Below are positions 35,158 to 42,024 of a stretch of DNA of 42,024 nucleotides, one piece after another. Below the pieces are notes generated by a model, which did not search any database, was not told the DNA's origin, and was given only the letters and a program-made list of their open reading frames with translations. Position 1 is the first letter of the stretch; each line of letters begins with the position of its first letter. The stretch is from Candidatus Omnitrophota bacterium (GTDB taxonomy: Bacteria; Omnitrophota; Gorgyraeia; Pluralincolimonadales; Pluralincolimonadaceae), in assembly GCA_017992785.1 (NCBI GenBank), contig JAGONY010000006.1, forward strand, positions 1-42,024. Reading direction: 5' to 3'. The translations under genes and the position numbers were made by a program.

Positions 35158-35215
35158 GCCTGTGGATAACCACCCCGTAGGGTGGGTGATAATAAGACGG
35201 CAACGCCTTTTTTAA
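35158..35215 (+). repeat. Dispersed repeat copy E with DnaA-box-like end (inside the Ehr operon)
   Basis: Plus strand: GCCTGTGGATAAC, spacer, then AGGGTGGGT, GATA, ATAAGACGGC and AACGCCTTTTTT. 35161-35169 is TGTGGATAA, a perfect DnaA-box complement. It fills the gap between the large and small subunit genes, and its end supplies the large-subunit stop codon area (TAA at 35212-35214). Confidence 0.88.
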
Positions 35216-36756
35216 AGGTCATTGCCGGGATACGAGAGGTCGAAGCTTTTGTTGCATAACGGGAAGTCCGGGATTATGTTCCCGAGCACCGCGAAGCAGA
35301 GCCCCTGCCAGTTCCTGAACGACGGGTCCACTATTTTGCAGCGTTCGATGCGGCCGTCATGACGCGTCCTTATCCAGAACAACAGCGGCCCCCTCCATGC
35401 CTCGACGCATCCGATCGAGGACCCCTCTTTCGGCTCCCATTTTATTTCCGTCTCAGGCGGTTCCGAAAGGCCGCCGAGCATCGCCGCTAATTTTTTTATA
35501 AGCCAGACGGAAGCGTCGAACTCGTTGAGGCGCACATCCAGCCTCGCGAGGACATCGCCGTCCTCTTCCGTGACCGGCTTGAAACCGCACGCGTCGTATA
35601 TATCGCCGTCGAAGACGGAGCGCAGGTCGGAACGTATTCCCGACGCGCGCGCCGCGAGCCCAGTTATCCCGAGGTCCGCCGCGGTCTTCTTCTTTAATAT
35701 CCCCGTATTATCCACCCTGTCCATGAACGATATGCTCGAGTGGAGCAGCTCTCTCAGCTCGCTGAAATCCTTTTGCGCCGTATCCAGGGACTTCAGCAGC
35801 AACACCTTTCCCTCCGCGGAAATATCCGACGCGACGCCGCCTATCCTGTTTACGCCTTTCAGGTACCTGCTGCCGGTAAGCTTCCCGTTAAGCGCCAGAA
35901 GGCCCTCTTTTATCACTGAAGCCAAAGCGTTCGGAAAGCTGAATCCCACATCCGTCGCGATCCCGCCGATATCATTCGCGTGGTTATATATCCTCTCGAG
36001 TTCGAGGAACAGCGCCCTTATTATCTTCGCTCTCCCCGGGACTTTTATGCCGTATATCCTCTCAATACTTCCGCAGAACGCGCAGCTGTAAGCGAAGGCG
36101 GAATCGCCCGCGACCTTTTCGGCCAAGGAAACGGCATCGCGCGCGTCCATTCCCTCGAGCATCTTTTCCACGCCGCGGTGCGTGAATCCTAAACGCGTCT
36201 CCAGGTTTATTATCGGCTCGCCCGCCGCGCTGAACCTGAAATGCCCGGGGCCGATGATACCCGCGTGGACCGGGCCGACCGGGACCTCAAATATCCCCTC
36301 CCCCTCGACCTTCTTAAAACGGTACTCGCTTCGCTCGCCGCGCTCGCCGCCCGTTTTCTGACCCTGCGCCGGAGGCGCAAAATCCTTGCGCAGTGGATAA
36401 TACCCCGCAGGCCATACCTCGTCATGCAGGACAAGCCGCCTCGAATCCGGGCTCCCTTCAAAAGATATCCCGAACATCTCCGCCATCTCGCGCTCGAACA
36501 TACTTGCCGAATACATCTCTCCTGCGAGCGACGGCATCTTCGGATCGTCTCCGGGAATGCCTGTCCTCACGATCTCCCACCGGCCGGCCTTCCTGTCGAG
36601 GAACACGCAACAGACGCGGAATACCCCGCTTTCTTTCCTGAGGTCCTCGGCAAAATACGCCATCACGGGCGAATCAAGCCGTTTATGCAGGCTGAGGCAT
36701 TCCTGCGTGAACCGCCCGGCCTCCACGTCCGTATATATTTCGTTCTTGCGTTCCAT
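35212..36756 (-). CDS. Ehr/Hyf-type large subunit (NuoC-NuoD/HyfG-like) lacking Ni ligands
   Basis: 514 residues. Residues 1-125 are a NuoC-like domain (YSASMFEREMAEMFGI, then GYYPLRKDF). Residues 155-514 are a NuoD/hydrogenase-large-like domain (THRGVEKMLEG, ALFLELERIYNHANDIG). The first NiFe motif RxCGxC is EKVAGDS at 213-219, with no Cys, and the last DPCxxC is DPSFRN at 477-482, again with no Cys. A CAFC at 225-228 is offset by several residues and has no partner. So it is not expected to bind NiFe; this fits energy-converting-hydrogenase-related (Ehr) complexes of unknown reaction. The start is ATG at 36756, overlapping the previous stop by 1 base. Confidence 0.88.
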   Translation of the reverse strand: MERKNEIYTDVEAGRFTQECLSLHKRLDSPVMAYFAEDLRKESGVFRVCCVFLDRKAGRWEIVRTGIPGDDPKMPSLAGEMYSASMFEREMAEMFGISFEGSPDSRRLVLHDEVWPAGYYPLRKDFAPPAQGQKTGGERGERSEYRFKKVEGEGIFEVPVGPVHAGIIGPGHFRFSAAGEPIINLETRLGFTHRGVEKMLEGMDARDAVSLAEKVAGDSAFAYSCAFCGSIERIYGIKVPGRAKIIRALFLELERIYNHANDIGGIATDVGFSFPNALASVIKEGLLALNGKLTGSRYLKGVNRIGGVASDISAEGKVLLLKSLDTAQKDFSELRELLHSSISFMDRVDNTGILKKKTAADLGITGLAARASGIRSDLRSVFDGDIYDACGFKPVTEEDGDVLARLDVRLNEFDASVWLIKKLAAMLGGLSEPPETEIKWEPKEGSSIGCVEAWRGPLLFWIRTRHDGRIERCKIVDPSFRNWQGLCFAVLGNIIPDFPLCNKSFDLSYPGNDL

Positions 36757-38228
36757 CACGCGCCCCTTATAATCTCGGATGCGGCCAGCAGCAGGTCCCT
36801 GAATAATCCGGGCGCCGCGATACCCATGACGCATATCAATAAAAGCAAAATCCCGAAGGCCAGCTTACCGCTCAACGGCTCCCCTTCGACGGGCATCCCC
36901 TCCGGCTTTCCGCCGAATACCGGCCTGCTGATATTGAACACTATCGCCCCAAAAGCGACTGCCATGAACAGCAGCAGCAGCGCCGCCTGCGGCCAAAGGC
37001 CCATTTTGAATCCCGCGAGCAATATCATTATCTCGCTGAAGAACGCCGAGAACGGCGGCGAACCCGTCAGCGCGAATACGCCGATAATAAGCATCGCTCC
37101 GGCAAACGGCATCGCGCTGATTATCCCCCGTATCTCGCGGATGTTGTGCGACTTGTATTTTTTTACCGCGCGCCCCGCGGCGAAGAACATCAGCGACTTC
37201 GCGGCGGCATGGTTGAATACATGGAAGAGCGCGCCGTAGATAGCGACGGTCCCGCCGAACCCGAGCCCTGTAGCAATTATCCCGATATTCTCGACGCTGC
37301 TGTAGGCGAGCAGGCGTTTTATGTCCCTCTGGACGAGCACAAAACCCGCCCCCACTCCAAGCGACACGAGGCCGAAGAGCATGAACAGGTTCCCGGTATA
37401 CCCCGTGCCGATGCAGACATTGGTTATCGTCGCGAACCTTATTATCGCGTAAATAGCCGTCGGCAGCAGCACGCCCGATAGCATCGCGCTTATCGGCGCG
37501 AGCGCCTGGCTGTGCGCGTCCGGAAGCCAGGTATGCATCGGGACGAACCCCGCTTTTGTACCGTACCCCACGAGTATGAAAAGGAACGCGACCTTAAGTA
37601 TCGACGGGTTTAAGCTGCCCGCGACAGTTTCCATGTCGGTCCAGTTCAGCGAAGATATGCCGCCGTCGCGCGAAGCCGTGTAATAGAACAATATCGTGCC
37701 TAGCAGCGCAAGCGTGATGCCGACGGAGCAGATTATTATGTATTTCCAGGCCGCCTCGATCGACTCCTTCTTGTTATAGAACCCGACGAGGAACGCCGAG
37801 ACAAGAGTCGTCACCTCTATCGCCACCCATACCATGCCGAGGTTGCTGACCACCGGCACACAGAGCATCGACAGCGCGAACAGGTTGAAGAGCGAGTAAT
37901 ACGCCTTCGCCTTCCTCTCGCTCATGACCCCGTCTTTCACGTCCGCGGAGATATACCCTATCGAATACAGAGCCGAGATAAAGTTTATCACGGATATGGT
38001 CAGGATGAAGAACGCGCTCAAGAGATCGGCGTAGAAGAACCCGAAGAACGACGCGGGCCCGCCGGACCTCATCAGGCCGAGCGCGAGCAGGACGGCAAGC
38101 GCCGCGTTGGCGAAATGCCCCGCCGCGTTCAGCACGCCGAATTTTCTGCTCCTGCCTGCTCTTACTCCCGGCAGGACCGCTATCCCGGCGAGCGCGAGAG
38201 GTATGAGCAGTATCGGGAATATCTCCAT
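36756..38228 (-). CDS. Hyf-type antiporter-like membrane subunit (HyfF/NuoN-like)
   Basis: A 490-residue proton-antiporter-like subunit with about 14 helices. Typical segments: GYGTKAGFVPMHTWLPDAHSQ, then VQRDIKRLLAYSSVENIGII, and the LFHVFNHAAAKSLMFF helix. It belongs to the Nuo L/M/N and Mrp family and is a likely ion-pumping unit of the complex. It lies 1 base after the HyfE-like gene and overlaps the large-subunit gene by 1 base. Ion type (H+ or Na+) cannot be read from the sequence. Confidence 0.92.
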   Translation of the reverse strand: MEIFPILLIPLALAGIAVLPGVRAGRSRKFGVLNAAGHFANAALAVLLALGLMRSGGPASFFGFFYADLLSAFFILTISVINFISALYSIGYISADVKDGVMSERKAKAYYSLFNLFALSMLCVPVVSNLGMVWVAIEVTTLVSAFLVGFYNKKESIEAAWKYIIICSVGITLALLGTILFYYTASRDGGISSLNWTDMETVAGSLNPSILKVAFLFILVGYGTKAGFVPMHTWLPDAHSQALAPISAMLSGVLLPTAIYAIIRFATITNVCIGTGYTGNLFMLFGLVSLGVGAGFVLVQRDIKRLLAYSSVENIGIIATGLGFGGTVAIYGALFHVFNHAAAKSLMFFAAGRAVKKYKSHNIREIRGIISAMPFAGAMLIIGVFALTGSPPFSAFFSEIMILLAGFKMGLWPQAALLLLFMAVAFGAIVFNISRPVFGGKPEGMPVEGEPLSGKLAFGILLLLICVMGIAAPGLFRDLLLAASEIIRGA

Positions 38229-38229
38229 A

Positions 38230-38868
38230 TCAGCCCTTCAATTCCGTAAGTTTGTCCACGTCAATATGAGTGAACAGCTTGTTTATCTTAAAGACGAACA
38301 CGCCGAGTATTATCACCACGAGCAAAATATCGAAGAAGATCGCGATCTCGACTATGAACGGCATCCCGCCCGACACGCTTGCGGCCGCAAGGAACATCCC
38401 GTTCTCCATCACGAGCAGCCCGATTATCTGCGCGAGCGCCTTCATCCTCGCCATCATGAGGAATATGCCTATCATCGTCACCGAGAGCGAAACGAAGAAC
38501 GCGCTGTTCTCGAATTCGCCGGGGAACGACAGTATCTTTCCGGTAAAAAGGTATGCCATGTATGAGAGCAGCACCGCCGCGAATATGGAGACGGTCGGGT
38601 TCGCCGAGAGCCCGAGGTCCTCGTTGACCTTTATCCTGCGGGCGACCCTGCGCAGGAAGTTAGGCACGAGCACGACCTTTATCGCGAACAGCATCGTCGT
38701 AATAAAATAGAGCTGCGTGGAATTCTCCCTGAACGCGAGGATGAACGTCAGCAGGAACAGGAAGAACGATTGCGCCCTGAAGCCGAATATCAGCGCGGAC
38801 ATCCTCTTCGCCGCGACCATCGCGAATGCCATCATCAGTATCCCGAAAAGTATAAGCCCTACCGCCAT
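38230..38868 (-). CDS. Hyf-type membrane subunit (HyfE-like)
   Basis: A 212-residue membrane protein with about six helices, with the HyfE layout: a first part with short loops (MAVGLILFGILMMAFA), then PNFLRRVARRIKVNEDLG, and a second part like NuoK (LIGLLVMENGMFLAAAS). Length matches HyfE (about 216 residues). It links the antiporter-like subunits to the membrane core. One base separates it from each neighbouring gene. Confidence 0.9.
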   Translation of the reverse strand: MAVGLILFGILMMAFAMVAAKRMSALIFGFRAQSFFLFLLTFILAFRENSTQLYFITTMLFAIKVVLVPNFLRRVARRIKVNEDLGLSANPTVSIFAAVLLSYMAYLFTGKILSFPGEFENSAFFVSLSVTMIGIFLMMARMKALAQIIGLLVMENGMFLAAASVSGGMPFIVEIAIFFDILLVVIILGVFVFKINKLFTHIDVDKLTELKG

Positions 38869-38869
38869 A

Positions 38870-39745
38870 TTAAAACCCCATCGCGGAGATGACCACCGCT
38901 ATAACCGAAAACACGAATGAGAAACCCATTAGGTCCACTACCCTGAAAAGGCGCATCTTTGCCATCGACACCTCAAGCAACGCGACCGCTATCGCTATCG
39001 CGGCCATCTTTGCGGCGTAATTGCCGTGCGGTAACGCGACCGCCGCTATCACCGAAAAGAACAGCACCTGCTTTATATGCGACGCAAGCTCTATTAACGC
39101 GAGCGAACGCCCAGAATATTCGAGCACCATCGCCTCGTGCACCATCGTCAGCTCGAGGTGCGTCTCCCTGTTATCTATCGGGATGCGGGAGGTTTCCGCG
39201 AGAGTGACGATAAAGAGCGCGCCGGCTGCAACGAGCGACGATAATTTCAGCGTTTCCACCGACGCGACCGCCCGCGGCATCGTCGACCCGGCAGCGAGGG
39301 AGACGGCGAATACGGCAAGCAGGGCGACCGGCTCAACCAGACTTGATATGAACATCTCCCTCGACGAACCCATGCCTCCGAATGAGCTTCCCGCGTCGAG
39401 CCCGGCAAGCGCGATAAAGAACCTCCCGAGCGCGAGAAGGAACACGAGCGCTATCAGGTCTCCGGCGCCGTCAAATGATATGCCCGGTCCGAAGGCGGGT
39501 ATTATGAAAAGCGCCGCGAGAACGGTGCCCAGGACGATATACGGCGCGCACGTGAACACCCAGGACGTGTCGCGCGATACCGCCTCTTCCTTGCGGAGCA
39601 ATTTCGCGAGGTCATAATACGGCTGGAAGATGCCGGGGCCCTTCCTGAGCCTGATAAGGTTCTTTAACTTCCTTATCATACCGGTCACCAGGGGTGATAC
39701 GGCTATCAGCACCAGCGCCTGCAATATGACCAACGGATCTCTCAT
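38870..39745 (-). CDS. Hyf-type membrane anchor subunit (HyfC/NuoH-like)
   Basis: A 291-residue membrane protein of the NuoH/HyfC/EchB family. Helices surround GIFQPYYDLAKLLRKEEAVS, the loop where the hydrophilic arm docks, and PIDNRETHLELTMVHEAMVL, a charged loop typical of the family. It joins the redox arm to the ion-pumping arm. Its start overlaps the stop of the HyfB-like gene by 1 base. Confidence 0.93.
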   Translation of the reverse strand: MRDPLVILQALVLIAVSPLVTGMIRKLKNLIRLRKGPGIFQPYYDLAKLLRKEEAVSRDTSWVFTCAPYIVLGTVLAALFIIPAFGPGISFDGAGDLIALVFLLALGRFFIALAGLDAGSSFGGMGSSREMFISSLVEPVALLAVFAVSLAAGSTMPRAVASVETLKLSSLVAAGALFIVTLAETSRIPIDNRETHLELTMVHEAMVLEYSGRSLALIELASHIKQVLFFSVIAAVALPHGNYAAKMAAIAIAVALLEVSMAKMRLFRVVDLMGFSFVFSVIAVVISAMGF

Positions 39746-41532
39746 CAGAACCTTCCCATAAATATCACGAGCAACACTATCGTCACGAATATATACGCCA
39801 CATAAACATGGATACTGCCCGGCTGTATCTTTTTGAGCTTCCTCGCGCCGACGAACAATAAACTTACCGCAGGCGCGTAGATATATTTCCTGAATACAGG
39901 CGTCGTGAAGACCTCATACTTGAACGACCGGACATGGTAGAACGAATCCCTTATCTTTTCTGTCTTGCTGTATGGCATGAGGAAGAAGCTGAAGGCAATT
40001 CGAAGCGGCTTCGAGAACGCGGTCGCGCTGTATTCATTGCGCGGGCTCAGCTTATAATACCCGCAATCCCAGGTGTTGCATTCGGCGGCTCTCCTGTTCC
40101 TCGCGGCATAGCAGCAGGACGCGGCAAAGACCAATACCGCGGCGGCGATCCAATTCGTCTTTATGAGGAATGAGAACGGCGCATCAACGGCCGGCGCTCC
40201 TATCGCGAAACCCGCGATACCCGTAATATATTTCACCGCGAACGGCGCGCCAAGGCCCAACGCCAGGGCCGTCGCCGCCAGGAATGCCATCGGCGCTTTC
40301 ATCGATAACGGCGCTTCCTGCGCCGACTGGGCCGCCTTGCTTCTCGGTAGCGCGAGGAACGTTATGCCGAACGCTTTTACAAAGCACGCGGCGGCCAGCC
40401 CCCCGGTGAGCGCCAGCAGCGCGGCGCACACGCAAAGGAATATCTTGTAACTTCCGCCCGAATTGGCCGCGCCGTAGAAGAACGCCTGCAGGGTCAGCCA
40501 TTCGCTTACGAATCCGTTGAACGGCGGCAGGCCCGATATCGCCACGGACCCGGCAAGGAACGCAGCAGCCGTGACAGGCATCCTCTTTATGAGCCCGCCG
40601 AGATGCTCGATATTGCGCGTCCCGGTCGCCTTATATACCGCGCCCGCTCCGAGGAAAAGCAATCCCTTGAATACCGCGTGGTTGAGCAGGTGGAACAGGC
40701 CCGCGCAAAGCGCCATTACCGCGAGCGCCGGCATACCCATCTTCATGAATACCATCGACGCGCCGAGGCCGAGCATTATTATTCCCATGTTCTCTACGCT
40801 GGAATAGGCAAGGAGTTTCTTAAGGTCCTGCTCCATCAGGGCATACATTATCCCGGCAAGGCACGACACGAGCGCGAGAAGCAGCACGAGGTTTCCCCAC
40901 CATTGCGGCCCGATGCCGAGGGTCATGAAAACGAACCTCAGCATGCCGTATACGGCGGTCTTTATCATCACGCCTGACATTATGCTCGAGATATGGCTGG
41001 GCGCCTGCGGGTGCGCATACGGCAGCCAGACATGCAGAGGGACGATACCGGCTTTCGTCCCGAAACCTATGAGGAACAATATGAATATGAGGTCTTTTAT
41101 GTTCGCGGGTATCGATGCGGACGCGGCCTTCATCGCGGCAATATCGAACGACTCGGCGTAATTGGACATTATTAGGAGAGCCGCCGTAATGACCGCCGTG
41201 CCGATATGGGTCATCACGATATATATGGTACCGGCCATTACGGATCTTTCGTGCCGGTGGTCGATGACGACGAGGAAGTACGATGCCAGCGACATAAGCT
41301 CCCACGCCACGAGGAAGACCAGCGCGTTCCCCGACGTGACGACGAGCGCCATCGACAGCACAAATGCCGCCAGGAGCGCCCATAGCAGTGCTTTCTTTCC
41401 CCTTCCGTACTCTCCCCTCATATACCCGACCGAATATACAGCGGCCGGCGCCGAGACGAGCAGTACCACAAAAAGGAAAAATAATGACAAAGGATCCGTC
41501 AATAAAGTGTAATCAACGCCTAAAAGTTGCAT
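39745..41532 (-). CDS. Hyf-type antiporter-like membrane subunit (HyfB/NuoL-like)
   Basis: A 595-residue antiporter-like subunit with about 15 helices and a C-terminal extension. Family segments: GFGTKAGIVPLHVWLPYAHPQ, EQDLKKLLAYSSVENMGII and LFHLLNHAVFKGLLFLG. After the core, a cytosolic loop (CNTWDCGYYKLSPRNEYSA) and a final helix are as in HyfB. It is the first gene of the complex, 41 bases after a predicted transcription start, behind AAGGAAAG. No HyfA/HyfH-type polyferredoxin, formate dehydrogenase or maturation gene is present. Confidence 0.93.
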   Translation of the reverse strand: MQLLGVDYTLLTDPLSLFFLFVVLLVSAPAAVYSVGYMRGEYGRGKKALLWALLAAFVLSMALVVTSGNALVFLVAWELMSLASYFLVVIDHRHERSVMAGTIYIVMTHIGTAVITAALLIMSNYAESFDIAAMKAASASIPANIKDLIFILFLIGFGTKAGIVPLHVWLPYAHPQAPSHISSIMSGVMIKTAVYGMLRFVFMTLGIGPQWWGNLVLLLALVSCLAGIMYALMEQDLKKLLAYSSVENMGIIMLGLGASMVFMKMGMPALAVMALCAGLFHLLNHAVFKGLLFLGAGAVYKATGTRNIEHLGGLIKRMPVTAAAFLAGSVAISGLPPFNGFVSEWLTLQAFFYGAANSGGSYKIFLCVCAALLALTGGLAAACFVKAFGITFLALPRSKAAQSAQEAPLSMKAPMAFLAATALALGLGAPFAVKYITGIAGFAIGAPAVDAPFSFLIKTNWIAAAVLVFAASCCYAARNRRAAECNTWDCGYYKLSPRNEYSATAFSKPLRIAFSFFLMPYSKTEKIRDSFYHVRSFKYEVFTTPVFRKYIYAPAVSLLFVGARKLKKIQPGSIHVYVAYIFVTIVLLVIFMGRF

Positions 41533-41572
41533 CTTTCCTTGCTTTTTTTGATTAATTAACAGATGGGACTAT

Positions 41573-41601
41573 ATTATAGGACGTGCCGGCCTGTTTGTCA
41601 A
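41573..41601 (-). promoter_or_regulatory. Consensus promoter of the Ehr/Hyf-type operon
   Basis: On the minus strand, a perfect TTGACA (41596-41601) and a perfect TATAAT (41573-41578) are 17 bases apart, a full consensus promoter. The transcription start is expected at about 41566, 34 bases before the first ATG. The -35 box lies in the loop of an inverted repeat. Confidence 0.8.
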
Positions 41602-41611
41602 GCCGGCACGT
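41581..41611. promoter_or_regulatory. Perfect 10+10 inverted repeat around the -35 box (likely operator)
   Basis: ACGTGCCGGC (41581-41590) and GCCGGCACGT (41602-41611) are perfect inverted repeats with an 11-base gap that holds the -35 box. One arm lies between the -35 and -10 boxes. A dimeric repressor bound here would block the polymerase. A terminator for the upstream gene is the alternative, but no T-run follows on either strand. Confidence 0.6.
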
Positions 41612-41650
41612 TATAGGGTGGGTGAAAATAAGACGGCTATGCCTTACGCT
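41612..41650 (+). repeat. Dispersed repeat copy F
   Basis: Core 41615-41637: AGGGTGGGT, GAAA, ATAAGACGGC, then TATGCCTTACGCTTT. It lies directly between the operator of the Ehr promoter and the stop of the Met/Cys-rich gene. No DnaA-box-like part is attached, unlike D and E. Confidence 0.85.
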
Positions 41651-41651
41651 T

Positions 41652-42002
41652 TCAATTGCATTTTATCGGCGATCCGTCTTCCTGCATCTTGATAGGCGGC
41701 CTCATTCCGCCCTTCATCTTCGGGCACGGCATCTTGCCGTCTTTCATCATACCGCCCATCATAGGACAGCGTCCCCTCTGCATATCACCCATCATCGGGC
41801 ACGATATCGGGCTGGCTCCGGTAACGAGTATGGATATACCTGCTACCGCGATGACCAATGACACCGTTATAAGCACCGCGCCGACAAACTTTCCGAACGA
41901 TTTTAACTTTTCCGGGGCCTTCTCCGCCGTCAATAAGACGAAATAACTTATCGCCAGCAAAAGGCTCATCCACATGAGCGTTATTATCCCTACCAATGCC
42001 AT
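41652..42002 (-). CDS. Small membrane protein with Met/Cys-rich tail, possibly metal-binding
   Basis: A 116-residue protein that I do not recognise. Two membrane helices lie at about 3-25 and 40-61. The tail carries three related units starting at Cys68, Cys79 and Cys93: CPMMGDM, CPMMGGM and CPKMKGGM, i.e. C-P-x-M with glycine and more Met. Such Met/Cys clusters often bind copper(I), so metal sensing or storage is a guess. Start: ATG at 42002, with AGGGAGGG upstream; the GTG one codon before is possible. It ends 2 bases from repeat copy F. Confidence 0.65.
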   Translation of the reverse strand: MALVGIITLMWMSLLLAISYFVLLTAEKAPEKLKSFGKFVGAVLITVSLVIAVAGISILVTGASPISCPMMGDMQRGRCPMMGGMMKDGKMPCPKMKGGMRPPIKMQEDGSPIKCN

Positions 42003-42024
42003 CACCTTGCCCTCCCTGTTATCC

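Noticed and set aside
33959-35169. Two perfect DnaA boxes as a replication origin
   Set aside because: Only two boxes 1.2 kb apart, each inside a repeat copy, with no A/T-rich unwinding region and no dnaA, dnaN or rep gene nearby.
35147-35203. N-terminal extension (MPSYYHPP start) of the NuoB-like subunit
   Set aside because: The extra 19 residues come from repeat copy E; the ATG at 35146 has an AAGG site and fits the family.
36072-36083. CAFC motif (residues 225-228) of the large subunit as NiFe ligands
   Set aside because: It is about nine residues downstream of the place of RxCGxC, which reads EKVAGDS, and the C-terminal DPCxxC is also lost, so it cannot complete a NiFe site.
36241-37239. 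Plus-strand frame of 332 codons opposite the Ehr large subunit and HyfF-like genes
   Set aside because: Antisense shadow of two recognised subunits in a tight operon.
41581-41611. Inverted repeat as a rho-independent terminator of the Met/Cys-rich gene
   Set aside because: No T-run follows the hairpin on the minus strand; instead the -10 box of a consensus promoter follows.
27349-41650. CRISPR array
   Set aside because: The repeats are scattered, in both orientations and kilobases apart, with no regular spacers and no cas genes.

Overview
The window reads as a chromosome piece of an anaerobic, Gram-negative-type (diderm) bacterium with moderately high GC content. LptF/LptG, a TolC-type outer-membrane channel and an exosortase show two membranes. 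A flavodiiron protein, rubredoxin, NADH:rubredoxin reductase-like enzyme, rubrerythrin-like ferritin and an Ehr-type membrane complex point to a strict anaerobe with oxygen defence. The gene mix would fit an uncultured lineage such as Omnitrophota, but that is an inference from gene content only.

Layout. (1) 1-7580, all minus strand: a likely operon from a good sigma70-like promoter (7552-7580): FixX-like ferredoxin, diiron ferritin-like protein, flavodiiron protein, rubredoxin, NROR-like flavoprotein, ZIP transporter, UppP, a DUF1846 protein and a 3'-truncated PurF-like protein without the N-terminal cysteine. (2) 7577-12467: a secreted GH144-type glycoamylase-like protein and a HAMP membrane protein (minus) diverge from comF-lptF-lptG (plus); the two promoters have abutting -35 boxes. 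(3) 12474-23788, minus: a long gene string downstream of three tRNA genes (Lys, Leu, Gly): EIIA-Ntr-like protein, YvcK, GH57 glucanotransferase, HPr, Enzyme I, PGI/PMI, nucleotidyltransferase, MetK, AhcY, class II aldolase. No EIIB or EIIC is present, so this looks like a regulatory PTS beside glycogen/sugar-phosphate metabolism and the SAM cycle. (4) 23831-26508, minus: a beta-repeat protein that may be a fragment, a polytopic membrane protein, a membrane protein with histidines and an EF-hand, and a secreted superoxide-reductase-like protein. (5) 26493-28098: exosortase and a broken EpsI gene running head-on into a broken outer-membrane barrel gene. (6) 28146-33852, minus: efflux operon (AbrB-like regulator, TolC, MacA-like adaptor, fused MacB-like ABC transporter, MFS exporter). 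(7) 33911-35215: a REP-associated tyrosine transposase (RAYT) between two inverted repeat copies. (8) 34631-41601, minus: a six-gene Hyf/Ehr-type complex whose large subunit lacks the Ni-binding cysteines, from a consensus promoter with a perfect inverted repeat around its -35 box. (9) A Met/Cys-rich small membrane protein at the right end.

The most striking feature is a dispersed repeat (six copies found between 27349 and 41650) with a core of AGGGTGGGT, a short A-rich stretch and ATAAGACGGC, usually followed by AACGCCTTT. Two copies form an inverted pair inside the MacB-like reading frame and encode its interdomain linker; another encodes part of the EpsI N-terminus, so both unrelated proteins contain the same peptide RVGKNKTAT. 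Two further copies, each with a perfect DnaA-box-like TTATCCACA, flank the RAYT gene plus one Ehr subunit gene. This looks like a RAYT-mobilised element that can insert in frame into proteins, comparable to Rickettsia palindromic elements, and it is the best candidate here for an undescribed system.
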